Assembly (NCBI RefSeq): GCF_034092395.1
Contig: NZ_CP139301.1
Location: 1,968,420-2,032,419, forward strand
Direction: 5' to 3'
Length of the DNA: 64,000 nucleotides
From: Prochlorococcus sp. MIT 1307
Lineage (GTDB): Bacteria; Cyanobacteriota; Cyanobacteriia; PCC-6307; Cyanobiaceae
Part shown: piece by piece, positions 18,558-28,511 of the stretch
Numbering within the stretch: position 1 is the stretch's first letter
Layout: each line of letters opens with the position of its first letter
Program-made: the position numbers and the translations under genes
The notes under the pieces: generated by a model
Told to the model about the DNA's origin: nothing
What the model saw: only the letters and a program-made list of their open reading frames with translations
Databases searched by the model: none

Positions 18558-19730
18558 ATGGCCACCCTTCTTGAACAGCTTTCTTCTATGACAGTGGTTG
18601 TTGCTGATACTGGAGAGCTTGACGCTATTCGCAGGTTTAAACCCAGAGATGCAACGACCAACCCTTCTTTGATTTTGGCAGCAGCTCAAATTCCTGCTTA
18701 TCAGCATTTGATTGATGAGGCACTTAAGTCCTCCAGGAAAAGAATTGGCACTTCTGCAGCAGTAGAGGAGGTGGTAGAGGAGGCGCTAGATGAAATTTGT
18801 GTAGATTTTGGAAAAGAAATTCTGAAGCTAATTCCAGGTCGTGTTTCAACTGAAGTAGATGCTCGCTTGAGTTATGACATAGACGGAACACTTGCAAAAG
18901 CTAGAAAGATCATAGGCCTATATAACGAAGCGGGGATTAATAACGATCGTGTTCTTATTAAGATAGCTTCTACTTGGGAAGGAATAAAAGCTGCAGAAGT
19001 TCTCGAAAGAGAAGGTATCCACTGCAATCTTACTTTGTTATTTGGATTCGCTCAGGCAGTGGCATGTGCAGAAGCAGGGGTAACTCTTATTTCTCCATTT
19101 GTGGGAAGAATACTTGATTGGTATAAAGCAAATAAAGGCAAAGAATCGTATTTAGGACATGAAGATCCTGGCGTAATTTCCGTTACTAAAATTTTTAATT
19201 ATTTTAAGTCTCATGGATATAGGACAGAAGTAATGGGAGCTAGTTTTCGTAATATAGAAGAAATTATTGAATTAGCAGGGTGTGACTTGTTGACAATTTC
19301 GCCAAAACTTCTAGACCAACTTAAGACAACAGAATTGCCTTTGAAGCAAAAACTAAATTCAGCAAACCCATCTGTTAAGGAAGATAAGGTTCATTTAGAT
19401 AAAACAAGCTTTGCTTCTCTGATGGCAGAAGATCTCATGGCAAAAGAAAAGTTGGATGAAGGTATTCGTGGTTTTAGTAAAGCGATTGAGACTTTAGAAG
19501 CACAACTTGCTCACCGCCTTGCTGTTCTTGAAGGGGGATCTGCCTTTACTCATGTGGTTCATGAGATCTTCATGCTCAATGATCTTGATGGAGATGGGTG
19601 CATTACTAGGGAAGAATGGCTAGGCAGCGATGCTGTTTTTGACGCTCTTGATAATGATCACGATGGTCGATTGCTTCAGAATGATTTATTCTCAGGTCTT
19701 GGGGCTGCTTTGGCTTTAGGAAAGATATAA
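18558..19730 (+). CDS. tal: Transaldolase with C-terminal EF-hand domain
   Basis: Transaldolase moves a dihydroxyacetone unit between sugar phosphates in the pentose phosphate pathway. The core shows [28 protein letters not shown] and the Schiff-base lysine in [16 protein letters not shown]. After residue 320 there is a pair of calcium-binding loops, [12 protein letters not shown] and [12 protein letters not shown], which are EF hands. This fusion is known in marine cyanobacteria. The frame is open from ATG 18540 (MAEIPL); ATG 18558 ([10 protein letters not shown]) matches the usual family start better. Dark carbon metabolism is the expected role. Confidence 0.93.
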   Translation: MATLLEQLSSMTVVVADTGELDAIRRFKPRDATTNPSLILAAAQIPAYQHLIDEALKSSRKRIGTSAAVEEVVEEALDEICVDFGKEILKLIPGRVSTEVDARLSYDIDGTLAKARKIIGLYNEAGINNDRVLIKIASTWEGIKAAEVLEREGIHCNLTLLFGFAQAVACAEAGVTLISPFVGRILDWYKANKGKESYLGHEDPGVISVTKIFNYFKSHGYRTEVMGASFRNIEEIIELAGCDLLTISPKLLDQLKTTELPLKQKLNSANPSVKEDKVHLDKTSFASLMAEDLMAKEKLDEGIRGFSKAIETLEAQLAHRLAVLEGGSAFTHVVHEIFMLNDLDGDGCITREEWLGSDAVFDALDNDHDGRLLQNDLFSGLGAALALGKI

Positions 19731-19888
19731 CGAAAGAAATTGGCCTTGAAGTGAATACTTTTATGATTTAGTTTTTATAGCTATTTTATCTATCTTGTTC
19801 TGTTTATTGGAATGTGTTGTTAATACAGTTGCTTTTCTAATTAGAAAAATATAAGTGAGATTAGATAACGTAAAGTTCTTTATACTTT

Positions 19889-20113
19889 CTAAATATATTT
19901 CCATGTTGGGTTGTTAGGTATCTCAGGACTTTTCTTTTTATGTTCTGGTTGATCAAAACTGACTCTCCATTCTGGGACTCTGCAGCTTACAAAATCTGCC
20001 TTTTCTATTAATACTCCTGGTTGGAGATCATCATTGCTAGCTATAAAGCCCGATACCCATGATCCTCCGTTCAAGCCTCCTTTAAACCAAACCCAGGCTT
20101 TTTTCTTTTCCAT
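19889..20113 (-). CDS. Small hypothetical protein, Trp/Gly-rich
   Basis: The 74-residue product is compact and rich in tryptophan and glycine (AWVWFKGGLNGGSWVSGFIAS, SCRVPEWRVSF, IPNNPTWKYI). That pattern looks like a small folded domain rather than a chance frame. It lies 40 bases downstream of the flavoprotein gene on the same strand. It resembles short conserved hypotheticals in picocyanobacteria, but I cannot assign it a function. There is no strong ribosome-binding site. The 158 bases on its other side (19731-19888) hold nothing recognisable. Confidence 0.55.
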   Translation of the reverse strand: MEKKKAWVWFKGGLNGGSWVSGFIASNDDLQPGVLIEKADFVSCRVPEWRVSFDQPEHKKKSPEIPNNPTWKYI

Positions 20114-20153
20114 GATTTGTTTATTCTAATAAATGATTAGGTTGCTTTGGATA

Positions 20154-21284
20154 TTAGGTGCGCTTGAAGAGAAGTCTTCTAATAACCCGCGTGGCGATAT
20201 CGCCATAGCCCAGCTTCCCTGAAAGAATCTCTGCAATTCTCTGTGGAGCAGTTGGCCTTTTGATTCCGAGTTGATATCCAACCTTAGGGAATCGGTAGAA
20301 GACTTGAGAAATTCTTCTGCCCCATGCCATTGAGTCACCCCATTCTCTTTGAATTTTATTTGTGTAGTCATTTAAGTTCTTGTTGTCTCCTTTTAGCCAG
20401 TAGTTGAGGCTGTTTGCTGCTTCATACCCACTCATGAGGGCAGGCCTTAAGCCCTCTGCAAGGAATGGGTCGCATAATGAGCCGGCATCTCCTACTACAA
20501 CTATTCCATCTCCATTCAGTGGGCTGTGCCCATTCCAAACTCTTAATAGTGAATCTTTTCGGTTCCCTTCCTTTGCATCAAAGCCAAGACTTGGTAGGAG
20601 CTTGTCAAGCACAGCATCACTATTAAGTGCCTGTTGACCGATGAAACTACCTATCCCTACATTTACGCCTTTTGCTAGAGGAAAGGCCCATGCGAAACCA
20701 TGATGAACCAATCCAAATTCAAATTTGGTAGTACCTTTTTCTATATTTCCTCTACCTTCTAGCCGTACTGATGTAGTGAAAGCATAATGTTGCTTCTTTG
20801 GTCCTAGACCAAACATTTCTGGCCATGGAGATCTTGAGCCATCTGCTATGACAACAGCTTTTGCCTCTAGTTGCTGGCCATCTTTGCTAGTTACTTGCCA
20901 ATAGTTTCCATGCTTTTGCAGATTTGTTACCTTAAAAGGCCTTAAAAGTTCAGCGCCCGCATTAATTGCTTGTTCAGTAATAAAGGAATCAAGCTTTTCT
21001 CTTTGCACGATCCAAAAAGGGGAGGAACCAGGCAATGGAGCGATGACCAGATCGGAGAGGCACCAAGTGAAGTCAACTCGATTGATTACCTCGTCAACTA
21101 CTGGCATTAGATCAAAGGGAAACCACTCTTGTACTGCAGCCGCCATCCCACCACCACATGGCTTTAAATTTTCCTTTGAGTGCTGTTCAAGCAGGGTCAC
21201 ATTATTACCTGCTTTCGCCAGATGAAAGGCCGCGGTAGAGCCAGCGGCCCCAGCCCCAATAATTAGAACGTCTTTAGTTCTCAC
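20154..21284 (-). CDS. Geranylgeranyl-reductase-family flavoprotein
   Basis: The 376-residue protein has an N-terminal FAD-binding Rossmann motif ([21 protein letters not shown]), a second FAD motif [22 protein letters not shown], and CGGGM near residue 43, all typical of the GGR/ChlP group. It is shorter than true ChlP (about 400-450 residues), so it is probably a paralogue acting on isoprenoid chains, not the chlorophyll enzyme itself. Its start overlaps the frr stop by 4 bases, implying translational coupling to frr. Membrane attachment is likely but not shown. Confidence 0.82.
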   Translation of the reverse strand: MRTKDVLIIGAGAAGSTAAFHLAKAGNNVTLLEQHSKENLKPCGGGMAAAVQEWFPFDLMPVVDEVINRVDFTWCLSDLVIAPLPGSSPFWIVQREKLDSFITEQAINAGAELLRPFKVTNLQKHGNYWQVTSKDGQQLEAKAVVIADGSRSPWPEMFGLGPKKQHYAFTTSVRLEGRGNIEKGTTKFEFGLVHHGFAWAFPLAKGVNVGIGSFIGQQALNSDAVLDKLLPSLGFDAKEGNRKDSLLRVWNGHSPLNGDGIVVVGDAGSLCDPFLAEGLRPALMSGYEAANSLNYWLKGDNKNLNDYTNKIQREWGDSMAWGRRISQVFYRFPKVGYQLGIKRPTAPQRIAEILSGKLGYGDIATRVIRRLLFKRT

Positions 21285-21829
21285 ACTTTGAGAATATCAG
21301 CTTCTTTTTCAATCAGATGCTTTTCTACTTCGGCAATAAATCTGTCAGTGAGTTTTTGTACTTTGTCCTGCTCATCTCGACTTTGATCTTCAGAAATTTC
21401 AGCGGCTTTTTCTAGTTTTTTTATTTTTTCAATTGCCTCGCGCCTAATATTTCGTAGTGATACTTTGCCTTCTTCTGCATACTTCGAAGCAATTTTGCAA
21501 AATTCTTTTCTTCTCTCTTCTGTCAAAGGCGGTACATTTATTCGAATAATTTTCCCATCGTTATTTGGTGTGAAACCTAGATCACTTGTTGCAATACTTT
21601 TTTCTATAAGAGTTAGGGACCCTAAATCAAAGGGCTGTATCGCAATAGTTTGAGAATCAGGTGTAGATATTGTTGCTAGAGATTTTAGAGGTGTATCTGC
21701 ACCGTAATACTCAACATTTATCCGGTCTAATAGAGATGGATTAGCTCTACCAGTTCGGATGGTATTGAAGTTGCGCTGGGCTGCATCTACAGACTTGCGC
21801 ATATTTGATTCGACTTCTTGATTCGACAT
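21281..21829 (-). CDS. frr: Ribosome recycling factor
   Basis: RRF, with EF-G, splits post-termination ribosomes. The 182-residue protein has the family pattern [28 protein letters not shown] (quoted in part: [15 protein letters not shown]), [16 protein letters not shown] and the [13 protein letters not shown] hinge. It follows pyrH in the widespread pyrH-frr order. A perfect 13-bp stem-loop sits between the two genes. Confidence 0.96.
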   Translation of the reverse strand: MSNQEVESNMRKSVDAAQRNFNTIRTGRANPSLLDRINVEYYGADTPLKSLATISTPDSQTIAIQPFDLGSLTLIEKSIATSDLGFTPNNDGKIIRINVPPLTEERRKEFCKIASKYAEEGKVSLRNIRREAIEKIKKLEKAAEISEDQSRDEQDKVQKLTDRFIAEVEKHLIEKEADILKV

Positions 21830-21861
21830 GAGCTAGAGAAAAGGCAAAGACTAGGAGAATT

Positions 21862-21894
21862 AATTCCAGCTAAATATTTTGTTTAGCTGGAATT
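21862..21894 (-). other. Perfect 13-bp stem-loop spanning the pyrH stop codon
   Basis: AATTCCAGCTAAA and TTTAGCTGGAATT are exact reverse complements around a 7-base loop. On the minus strand the first arm contains the last codons and the TAA stop of pyrH, and the second arm lies in the gap before frr. No U-run follows, so it is more likely an mRNA-processing or attenuation element than a full terminator. Confidence 0.55.
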
Positions 21895-22596
21895 ACCAAT
21901 ACGGGACCCGACAGATTCTCCAGCTACAGCTTTGCTGATGTTGCCGGGTTCAAATAAGTTAAAGACTACTATTGGAATATTGTTATCTTTACAGAGAGCA
22001 ATAGCTGTACTGTCCATAACAGCTATTTCCCTGCGAAGTACTTCTTGATAAGTGAGATTCTCGTAGCGCACTGCATCTGAGAAACGTTCAGGATCTTTGT
22101 CGTAAACACCATCCACTTTTGTGGCTTTGAAAACTACATCTGCATTGATTTCAGCGGCTCTTAGAGCTGCAGTTGTGTCAGTTGTAAAGAAAGGAGTACC
22201 ACAACCACCTCCAAAGACAACCACCCTTTTTTTTTCAAGGTGTCGAATTGCTCTCCTACGGATATATGGTTCTGCAACTTCCTTCATCTCTATTGCTGTT
22301 TGTACTCGTGTGGCTATTCCCGCGCGCTCTAAACCATCTTGAAGTGTGATCGCATTCATTATTGTGGCCAACATGCCCACATAATCTGCGGTAGCTCTAT
22401 CCATTCCAGCGGCTGACCCCTTTAGGCCTCGAAATATGTTTCCTCCTCCAACGACAATTGCTAATTGTGTGCCATTGGACACCACTTTCGAAACATCGGC
22501 GGCAATAGATTGAACAATTGCTGGATCTATGCCGTAAGGCTTTTTCCCCATCAGCGCTTCGCCGCTGAGTTTAAGTAGGACTCTCGCGTAGGGCAT
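21883..22596 (-). CDS. pyrH: UMP kinase
   Basis: Bacterial PyrH phosphorylates UMP and is allosterically controlled by GTP and UTP. The 237-residue sequence shows [22 protein letters not shown], the [20 protein letters not shown] core in two pieces ([20 protein letters not shown]), and [13 protein letters not shown]. It is upstream of frr in the same orientation. The last codons form one arm of a perfect hairpin. Confidence 0.97.
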   Translation of the reverse strand: MPYARVLLKLSGEALMGKKPYGIDPAIVQSIAADVSKVVSNGTQLAIVVGGGNIFRGLKGSAAGMDRATADYVGMLATIMNAITLQDGLERAGIATRVQTAIEMKEVAEPYIRRRAIRHLEKKRVVVFGGGCGTPFFTTDTTAALRAAEINADVVFKATKVDGVYDKDPERFSDAVRYENLTYQEVLRREIAVMDSTAIALCKDNNIPIVVFNLFEPGNISKAVAGESVGSRIGNSS

Positions 22597-22903
22597 TTAT
22601 TATCGATATCTTTTTGACAGTAGCAAGTCTTCTTCTGACATATATAAATAGGTTTTGTTTCTCTGGTAATTGTCTACAAATTTTTTTTAACCACCCATTC
22701 CAGAAAGGTATGGGAGAACAGATCGCTAGCCAAAGCTGGTTGATGTCTTTTTTGACCATTATGGCCTTAGAAAAAGTCTGTAAAAGCACTTCTTGCTCGA
22801 ATTAACAATTTGTCCATAGAGCTTCGCTATGTAGTGGATTATCGGTTTTAACTGCTGCAACTGAACTATTAAATGCAGATTAAAAGGTACATCAAACAAA
22901 TCT
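22597..22903. other. Intergenic region pyrH-cobO
   Basis: This stretch of 307 bases between cobO (leftward, ending at 22904) and the pyrH start contains two overlapping short frames on opposite strands, with poor composition and no ribosome-binding site; neither is credible. It presumably holds the pyrH promoter. I see no tRNA, riboswitch core or strong hairpin. Confidence 0.4.
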
Positions 22904-23563
22904 TTAGAATTCTACTCCTGCTTGAGCTTTGATTCCTTTTTCTTTAAAAGGATGGCGAACTAATTTCATTTCTGTAACAAGATCAGCATGATCAATTAGT
23001 TCTTGTTTGGCACCTCTGCCTGTTAGTACAACGTGTTTCATAGGTGGCTTGTTATTTAGGCCTTGCAGGACATCTTCTAGTGAAAGGTAACCAAGCTTTA
23101 TTGCGATATTTATTTCATCAAGAATTACTAAGCTGTGTATTTCATCTTGCAAGTAATGCAAAGACATTTCCCATGCTTTTGATACAAGTTTTTTGTCACG
23201 CTCTCTATCTTGAGTTTCCCAAGTAAAGCCTTCTCCAAGAGCATGCCAGCTAATACTCTCCCCGAAAATTTTTAGAGCCATGGCTTCACCAGGTTGCCAA
23301 CCTCCTTTGATGAATTGGATTATTGCGGCCCGCTTGCCGTGACCGAGAGTTCTTAGCGCCATGCCGAGAGCAGCTGTGGTTTTCCCTTTGCCATTTCCAG
23401 AGAAGATTATGGTTAAACCTTTTTCTTCTTGCCTCTTTTCCAATCTTTTTCGTTGCACTTCCTTCCGCCTCTTCATTTTTTTTCGATAGCCGTCTTCGTT
23501 AATTTGTTCTCCTAAATGACCACCCATCCCAATTTCGATTGCATGTTGATCAAGGTCTTTCAT
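22904..23563 (-). CDS. cobO: Cob(I)alamin adenosyltransferase (CobO/BtuR type)
   Basis: CobO transfers adenosyl from ATP to cob(I)alamin or its precursor. The P-loop FSGNGKGKTTAALGMALR is near residue 55, followed by AAIIQFIKGGW and the LVILDEINIAIKLGYL Walker B region, with VVLTGRGAKQELIDHADLVTEMKLVRHPF (in part: VLTGRGAKQELI). The basic N-terminal helix (KKMKRRKEVQRKRLEKRQ) is an extension before the P-loop. It shares the pathway with cobK in this window. Confidence 0.93.
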   Translation of the reverse strand: MKDLDQHAIEIGMGGHLGEQINEDGYRKKMKRRKEVQRKRLEKRQEEKGLTIIFSGNGKGKTTAALGMALRTLGHGKRAAIIQFIKGGWQPGEAMALKIFGESISWHALGEGFTWETQDRERDKKLVSKAWEMSLHYLQDEIHSLVILDEINIAIKLGYLSLEDVLQGLNNKPPMKHVVLTGRGAKQELIDHADLVTEMKLVRHPFKEKGIKAQAGVEF

Positions 23564-23741
23564 TTGTTATGTCTTTTTTTAATGATGTTGTGAGAAAAAT
23601 CTGAGGCAGGACTTGAAGCTAGTTTGGCCTTAATGATTAAATATAATATCTTGTTTATAAGATCTGTTAGGAGGCTGCTACTAATTGACTGAAGCATCAA
23701 AAAACTTTTTACTTATTCTTGAAAAGTTCAGCTAGGAAACT

Positions 23742-24902
23742 TTAAGCATTGATTCTCGCTAATGCATTGTCAACAGCTTGTTGTTGATCTCTTCGAGTTA
23801 TCCAGTGATGATAGGTGCGGTTGTGAATAGTCACTGAATGTCCCATCATTTTGGCTGCAACTGTATCTGGAAGTCCTATGTGAATAGTTCTTACAGCCCA
23901 AGCATGTCTTAAATCGTATGGAGTGAGAGGTAAGTTGTAGCGACGAAATTGTTCGCTAACACGTCTACCTACTTTTTGCAGAGTCGTTGCAGTTAGATCT
24001 GTATTTATTGCAGGCAAGCTATTTGGATCATTGACTAGTTGTTCTAATCCAAACTCGTTACACCAAGAGGGATGAAAGGGCCAAACTTGGTGTTCCCCAG
24101 TTTTTGTGTTAGGCAAAACTCTTAGGACTTTATCTCCATCTTTTGATAACCCTGTTAGATCGCTAAAGAAAACTTCGTGATTCCTAAGTCCGTAAGTGGC
24201 CATTAATCCAAAAACCAAGCGCCATTTTGGGTTGGGAATTTGCAACCATGCTGCTTTTATTGAATTATCGCTGGGTAGTGCACGAAAATGTGCTTTGTGT
24301 AGTCCATACCCATTCCCTTTCGCTCTCCAGTCTTCTGGTAGATCCAGATCTAAGTGATTAGCTAAGGCTGCTAATGCTGTTGCACATTGTTGTCTACTGC
24401 GGCTATTTTCTGAATATGTTTCAATTGTTTGGTTGAGCAGCTCTATATTTAAATTACAATTGGTTTTCCGCTCAATATTTACTAATCGCCTTAGATATGG
24501 CAAATAAGAGGAGGACCAAGTAGTAAGTGAGCCTGCATGTGAATTTTTACGGCTTGGTTCTGAAAAAAAGGCTGATTTGAAGCTTTTGACTGCTTCTGTT
24601 GCAGCATTTTTTAATGCAGTTGGTTTTTTTGCTAACCGTTTTTTTGACCAATGCTCCCATTTAAATTGTTGGTGCTTTAATTGAAAAAGAACCATTTGTA
24701 GCATTTTTTGGGCTTCTATTAGTCCATCCTCGTCAGCATTTAGATGCAGACTTATTCTTTGGTTTTTTACTAATTCTTTTGATGTATTGCATGGCAATGG
24801 ACCTCTTATATTTAGGAGTGTTTCCCTTCGTTCAATTCTCAGCTTGATACCTTTGGACGCAAGGTCATGGTTAATTCTTGCAAGCTCAGTATTGAGTTCC
24901 AT
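23742..24902 (-). CDS. Tyrosine recombinase (phage integrase family)
   Basis: The 386-residue protein has an N-terminal region with DNA-binding helices and a C-terminal catalytic domain. The active-site pattern is arginine in TYGLRNHEVF, TPYDLRHAWAVR (tyrosine replacing the usual first histidine of the HxxR box), MGHSVTIHNRTYHHW with the MGH histidine, and the nucleophilic tyrosine. No attachment-site repeats, excisionase, tRNA or other phage genes surround it, and it is divergent from hemH. It is probably a resident cyanobacterial gene rather than a recent prophage remnant. Confidence 0.85.
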   Translation of the reverse strand: MELNTELARINHDLASKGIKLRIERRETLLNIRGPLPCNTSKELVKNQRISLHLNADEDGLIEAQKMLQMVLFQLKHQQFKWEHWSKKRLAKKPTALKNAATEAVKSFKSAFFSEPSRKNSHAGSLTTWSSSYLPYLRRLVNIERKTNCNLNIELLNQTIETYSENSRSRQQCATALAALANHLDLDLPEDWRAKGNGYGLHKAHFRALPSDNSIKAAWLQIPNPKWRLVFGLMATYGLRNHEVFFSDLTGLSKDGDKVLRVLPNTKTGEHQVWPFHPSWCNEFGLEQLVNDPNSLPAINTDLTATTLQKVGRRVSEQFRRYNLPLTPYDLRHAWAVRTIHIGLPDTVAAKMMGHSVTIHNRTYHHWITRRDQQQAVDNALARINA

Positions 24903-24975
24903 TCCACTCTATATTTTAGCTATCTTTATGTTTGTAAGGTTTAACCTCAATTTCTTTAAAGATTTCTCTTCTTAA

Positions 24976-26151
24976 ATGGCTCGTGTAGGCATCCTTTTAA
25001 TGAACCTTGGAGGACCTGAACGAATACAGGACGTTGGGCCATTTTTATATAACCTTTTTTCCGATCCAGAAATAATCAGACTACCCATCTCGGTTCTTCA
25101 AAAACCGCTTGCTTGGGGGATAAGTTCCTTGCGCAGTAATAAATCACAGAAGGCATATCGTTCAATAGGTGGTGGATCACCTCTGCGAAGAATCACTGAA
25201 CAACAGGCTAGGGAATTACAAAGCGTATTACGACAGCGAGGGATTGAAGCGACTAGCTATGTCGCGATGCGTTATTGGCATCCTTTTACAGAATCGGCTG
25301 TTGCTGACATTAAGGCTGATGAAATCAACCAAGTAGTAGTACTTCCCCTTTATCCTCACTTTTCTATTAGTACTAGTGGTTCCAGTTTTCGCGAGTTGAG
25401 GCGACTACGGGATAGAGATGTTGAGTTCCAAAAAGTATCTCTTCGTTGTATTCGTAGTTGGTATGACCATCCTGGTTATGTTCGTTCTATGGCTGAGTTA
25501 ATTGCTGAACAGGTCAATTTGTGTGAGTTGCCTGGCAATGCACATGTATTTTTTACTGCTCATGGGGTTCCCAAAATATATGTAGAAGAAGCTGGTGATC
25601 CTTATCAGAAAGAGATAGAAGCTTGTTCGAATCTGATCATGGATGAACTTGAAAAGGTTTTGGGCAGCAGGAATCCTTCCAGTTTGTCTTATCAAAGTAG
25701 GGTTGGTCCTGAAGAATGGTTACAACCTTATACAGAAGATATTTTGGAAAAGCTCGCTAATGAAGGGACACGTGAGCTGGTTGTGGTGCCTATTAGTTTT
25801 GTTAGTGAACATATAGAGACTCTGCAAGAAATAGATATTGAATATCGCAATCTTGCTAAGAACTTTGGCATTGTTAATTTTCGAAGAGTTCCAGCATTAG
25901 ATACTTACCCATTATTTATCCAAGGACTTGCGGATCTTGTTATTACATCTTTAGAAGGACCTGAGATAAGCCTTGATGATGCTTCAGAGTTGCCTGCAGG
26001 TGTCAAACTTTATCCGCAAGAGAAATGGCAATGGGGCTGGAATAATAGTTCAGAAGTTTGGAATGGAAGAGTCGCAATGATACTTTTTCTTGAATTCTTG
26101 TTGGAAGTTGTTGGTGGTAACGGACCTTTGCATATGATAGGGCTTCTATAG
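24976..26151 (+). CDS. hemH: Ferrochelatase with C-terminal light-harvesting-like helix
   Basis: HemH inserts ferrous iron into protoporphyrin IX to make haem. The catalytic core (residues 1-325) shows [27 protein letters not shown] (in part), [48 protein letters not shown] with the catalytic histidine, and [18 protein letters not shown]. The tail has [20 protein letters not shown], a chlorophyll-binding CAB/HLIP-type helix known in cyanobacterial and plastid ferrochelatases. That helix ties haem synthesis to membrane and pigment status. Confidence 0.97.
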   Translation: MARVGILLMNLGGPERIQDVGPFLYNLFSDPEIIRLPISVLQKPLAWGISSLRSNKSQKAYRSIGGGSPLRRITEQQARELQSVLRQRGIEATSYVAMRYWHPFTESAVADIKADEINQVVVLPLYPHFSISTSGSSFRELRRLRDRDVEFQKVSLRCIRSWYDHPGYVRSMAELIAEQVNLCELPGNAHVFFTAHGVPKIYVEEAGDPYQKEIEACSNLIMDELEKVLGSRNPSSLSYQSRVGPEEWLQPYTEDILEKLANEGTRELVVVPISFVSEHIETLQEIDIEYRNLAKNFGIVNFRRVPALDTYPLFIQGLADLVITSLEGPEISLDDASELPAGVKLYPQEKWQWGWNNSSEVWNGRVAMILFLEFLLEVVGGNGPLHMIGLL

Positions 26152-26657
26152 CTAGTAGAACTTTCAACTGTTTTTCTTGGTCTTTAGATTGTCTGAAAAA
26201 AGTCTACAGAGTTCTTGTTTTGTTCTTTATTATTTTTTAGGTACTCCTTTGTGAATTGTGTTGCTCCTTCTCAGATTTAAGAAGAGTAAAAAAGACAGTC
26301 TTGATTAGATTTATGCTCTCAAATCATGGATTGTCAGGTTTTAAATATCTTCTCGAACTTGGGCATTGAAAATATTATATTAGACTTTCTTCCTAAAGTT
26401 TTAAAGAGACTTAGGCCGCTTTGGTTGTTAGTTTTCAGATTGAAGAGTTGAAATTTAGGGGGTTAATTAAAATATTTTTGAATAAGTTTAATCTCACCCT
26501 TTGCGGCTTAAGTTTAACTTGAAAACTAATTTTGCCTTATTTCCCCTCTCAATCCTTTTTTTTCATTCTTAAACTCTGCATGTAATGTTTAGGTATTAAT
26601 TGTGCAAATAGAGCCTTTGAGACTTAATCTTGAATATCATCGTTCATTGCCGCTGCT
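26152..26657 (+). other. Long leader/intergenic region before ilvB
   Basis: These 506 bases have no credible ORF. A TATATTAGACT stretch at 26376-26386 could be a -10 box. A pair of interlocked helices lies at 26410-26529 (listed separately). The remainder is AT-rich with several T-tracts and no identifiable tRNA or known riboswitch. Confidence 0.45.
26410..26529 (+). ncRNA. Candidate pseudoknotted RNA in the ilvB leader
   Basis: Helix 1 pairs CTTAGGCCGC (26410-26419) with GCGGCTTAAG (26503-26512), ten pairs with one G-U wobble. Helix 2 pairs TTAGTTTTCA (26428-26437) with TGAAAACTAA (26520-26529), ten perfect pairs. The arms interleave, so both together form a pseudoknot. A further AGGG/CCCT plus TTAA/TTAA stem can form inside helix 1. 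The wobble in helix 1 pairs only in RNA read from the + strand, the direction of ilvB. It could be a cis-regulatory leader or a free small RNA. It matches no family I can name. Confidence 0.35.
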
Positions 26658-28511
26658 GTGACCCTGACTTCTTCACCTAAATCTGTAGGTGAAATAGAAA
26701 ATCAGGAGCATCATCGTATTTCAGGGGCAGATGCCCTTATGGATGCTCTCCGCCGACATGGTGTGGATACGATATTTGGCTATCCAGGAGGGGCTATTCT
26801 TCCTATATATGATGCTGTTCATAAGGCTGAATCTGAAGGTTGGTTAAAACACATCCTTGTTCGTCATGAACAGGGTGGAACTCATGCTGCCGATGGTTAT
26901 GCAAGGGCTACAGGAAAGGTCGGTGTTTGTTTTGGGACTTCAGGCCCAGGTGCAACAAATCTAGTAACAGGAATTGCAACGGCCCAGATGGATTCAATTC
27001 CTATGGTTGTTGTTACTGGTCAAGTACCCCGCCCTGCAATTGGTACTGATGCATTTCAAGAAATTGATATTTTTGGAGTTACGTTGCCAATTGTCAAACA
27101 TTCTTGGGTTGTGAGGGACCCATCAGATTTAGCTTCAGTTGTTTCGCAGGCCTTCTTAATTGCATCTTCTGGCCGTCCAGGGCCTGTGCTTATAGATATA
27201 CCTAAAGATGTAGGCCAAGAGTTTTTTGATTATGTTCCTGTACAGCCAGGAAGTGTTATTCCTCCTGGTTTCCGGCTACCCAATAATCCAGACCCATTAG
27301 TTTTATCTGCGGCTTTAGATCTGATCGAGAATGCTCAACGCCCTCTTCTCTATGTAGGTGGGGGAGTTATCTCAGCTGGGGCCCATGAAAGCTTGGCTGT
27401 ATTAGTAAAGCGCCACCAAATTCCTGTTACATCAACTTTAATGGGGAAGGGAGCTTTTGATGAATGTGATCCATTATCTGTCGGCATGCTTGGTATGCAC
27501 GGAACGGCATATGCAAATTTTGCTGTTACTGAGTGCGATTTGTTGATTGCTGTTGGAGCTCGCTTTGATGACAGAGTCACTGGCAAATTAGATACTTTTG
27601 CACCTCGCGCAAAAGTTGTTCATTTTGAAATTGACCCTGCAGAAGTAGGAAAAAATCGAAGGCCAGATGTTGTTGTTTTGGGTGATGTTGACGAGGCTCT
27701 TTCAAAGTTGTTGGAGCTTAGTGAAAAAAAAGAAGTTATACCCAAAACTTCCTCTTGGTTGGCTCGAATTGAGCAGTGGAAGAAGCTTTATCCATTAACT
27801 CTTCCGCCTAAAGAGGGAGAAATTTTCCCTCAAGAGGTTTTGTTGGCGATTCGAGATTTAGTACCAGAGGCCTACATCACTACAGATGTGGGGCAGCATC
27901 AAATGTGGGCAGCTCAGTATCTGAGAAATGCACCAAGAAGGTGGGCTAGTAGTTCAGGTCTTGGAACAATGGGGTATGGAATGCCTGCTGCACTGGGCAT
28001 ACAAGTTGCACTCCCTCAAGAAAAAGTTGTTTGCATTGCAGGCGATGCAAGTATTTTGATGAATATTCAAGAATTAGGAACTATTGCTCAATACCAACTC
28101 CCTATAAAGGTCGTCATTGTTAATAACCAGTGGCAAGGAATGGTTCGTCAGTGGCAAGAAAGTTTTTATGAAGAGCGTTATTCATCAACAGACATGCTTC
28201 CAGGTATGCCTGATTTCATTGCTTTGGCAGCCTCTTTTGGTATTGGAGGAGTTTTAATTACCGAACGAAATGATTTGAAGACTGGATTGCAGAATGCGCT
28301 GAATGATACTCGTCCCATGATTATTGATGTGCATGTGCGAAGAGGTGAAAATTGTTATCCGATGGTCCCACCAGGGAAAAGTAATGCAGAAATGGTTGGA
28401 TTACCTGCTCATCCAGAACTTGCAATGGGGGCTACTCGAACTTGTAGTGCTTGTGGCAATAGTACTGTGCATGAATATAGATATTGCCCGGAGTGTGGAA
28501 CTTCCCTTTAA
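26658..28511 (+). CDS. ilvB: Acetolactate synthase, large subunit, with zinc-ribbon tail
   Basis: IlvB is the ThDP- and FAD-dependent enzyme that starts branched-chain amino acid synthesis. The 617-residue protein begins with GTG and shows the catalytic-glutamate region (LVRHEQGGTHAADGYA), FGTSGPGATNLVTGIA, and the ThDP motif CIAGDASILMNIQELGTIAQY. Residues 590-617 carry C596-x2-C599 and C610-x2-C613 (CSACG and CPECG), a small zinc-ribbon not part of the usual ~590-residue enzyme. The small subunit gene is not in this window. Confidence 0.95.
   Translation: MTLTSSPKSVGEIENQEHHRISGADALMDALRRHGVDTIFGYPGGAILPIYDAVHKAESEGWLKHILVRHEQGGTHAADGYARATGKVGVCFGTSGPGATNLVTGIATAQMDSIPMVVVTGQVPRPAIGTDAFQEIDIFGVTLPIVKHSWVVRDPSDLASVVSQAFLIASSGRPGPVLIDIPKDVGQEFFDYVPVQPGSVIPPGFRLPNNPDPLVLSAALDLIENAQRPLLYVGGGVISAGAHESLAVLVKRHQIPVTSTLMGKGAFDECDPLSVGMLGMHGTAYANFAVTECDLLIAVGARFDDRVTGKLDTFAPRAKVVHFEIDPAEVGKNRRPDVVVLGDVDEALSKLLELSEKKEVIPKTSSWLARIEQWKKLYPLTLPPKEGEIFPQEVLLAIRDLVPEAYITTDVGQHQMWAAQYLRNAPRRWASSSGLGTMGYGMPAALGIQVALPQEKVVCIAGDASILMNIQELGTIAQYQLPIKVVIVNNQWQGMVRQWQESFYEERYSSTDMLPGMPDFIALAASFGIGGVLITERNDLKTGLQNALNDTRPMIIDVHVRRGENCYPMVPPGKSNAEMVGLPAHPELAMGATRTCSACGNSTVHEYRYCPECGTSL

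Noticed and set aside
22571..22805. Two opposite short frames between pyrH and cobO
   Set aside because: Overlapping, with poor composition and no ribosome-binding sites.
26152..26657. tmRNA, 6S RNA, RNase P RNA or known riboswitch in the ilvB leader
   Set aside because: None of the conserved cores I know (tRNA-like arms, GAGGAAAGTCC, glutamine-riboswitch core) is present.
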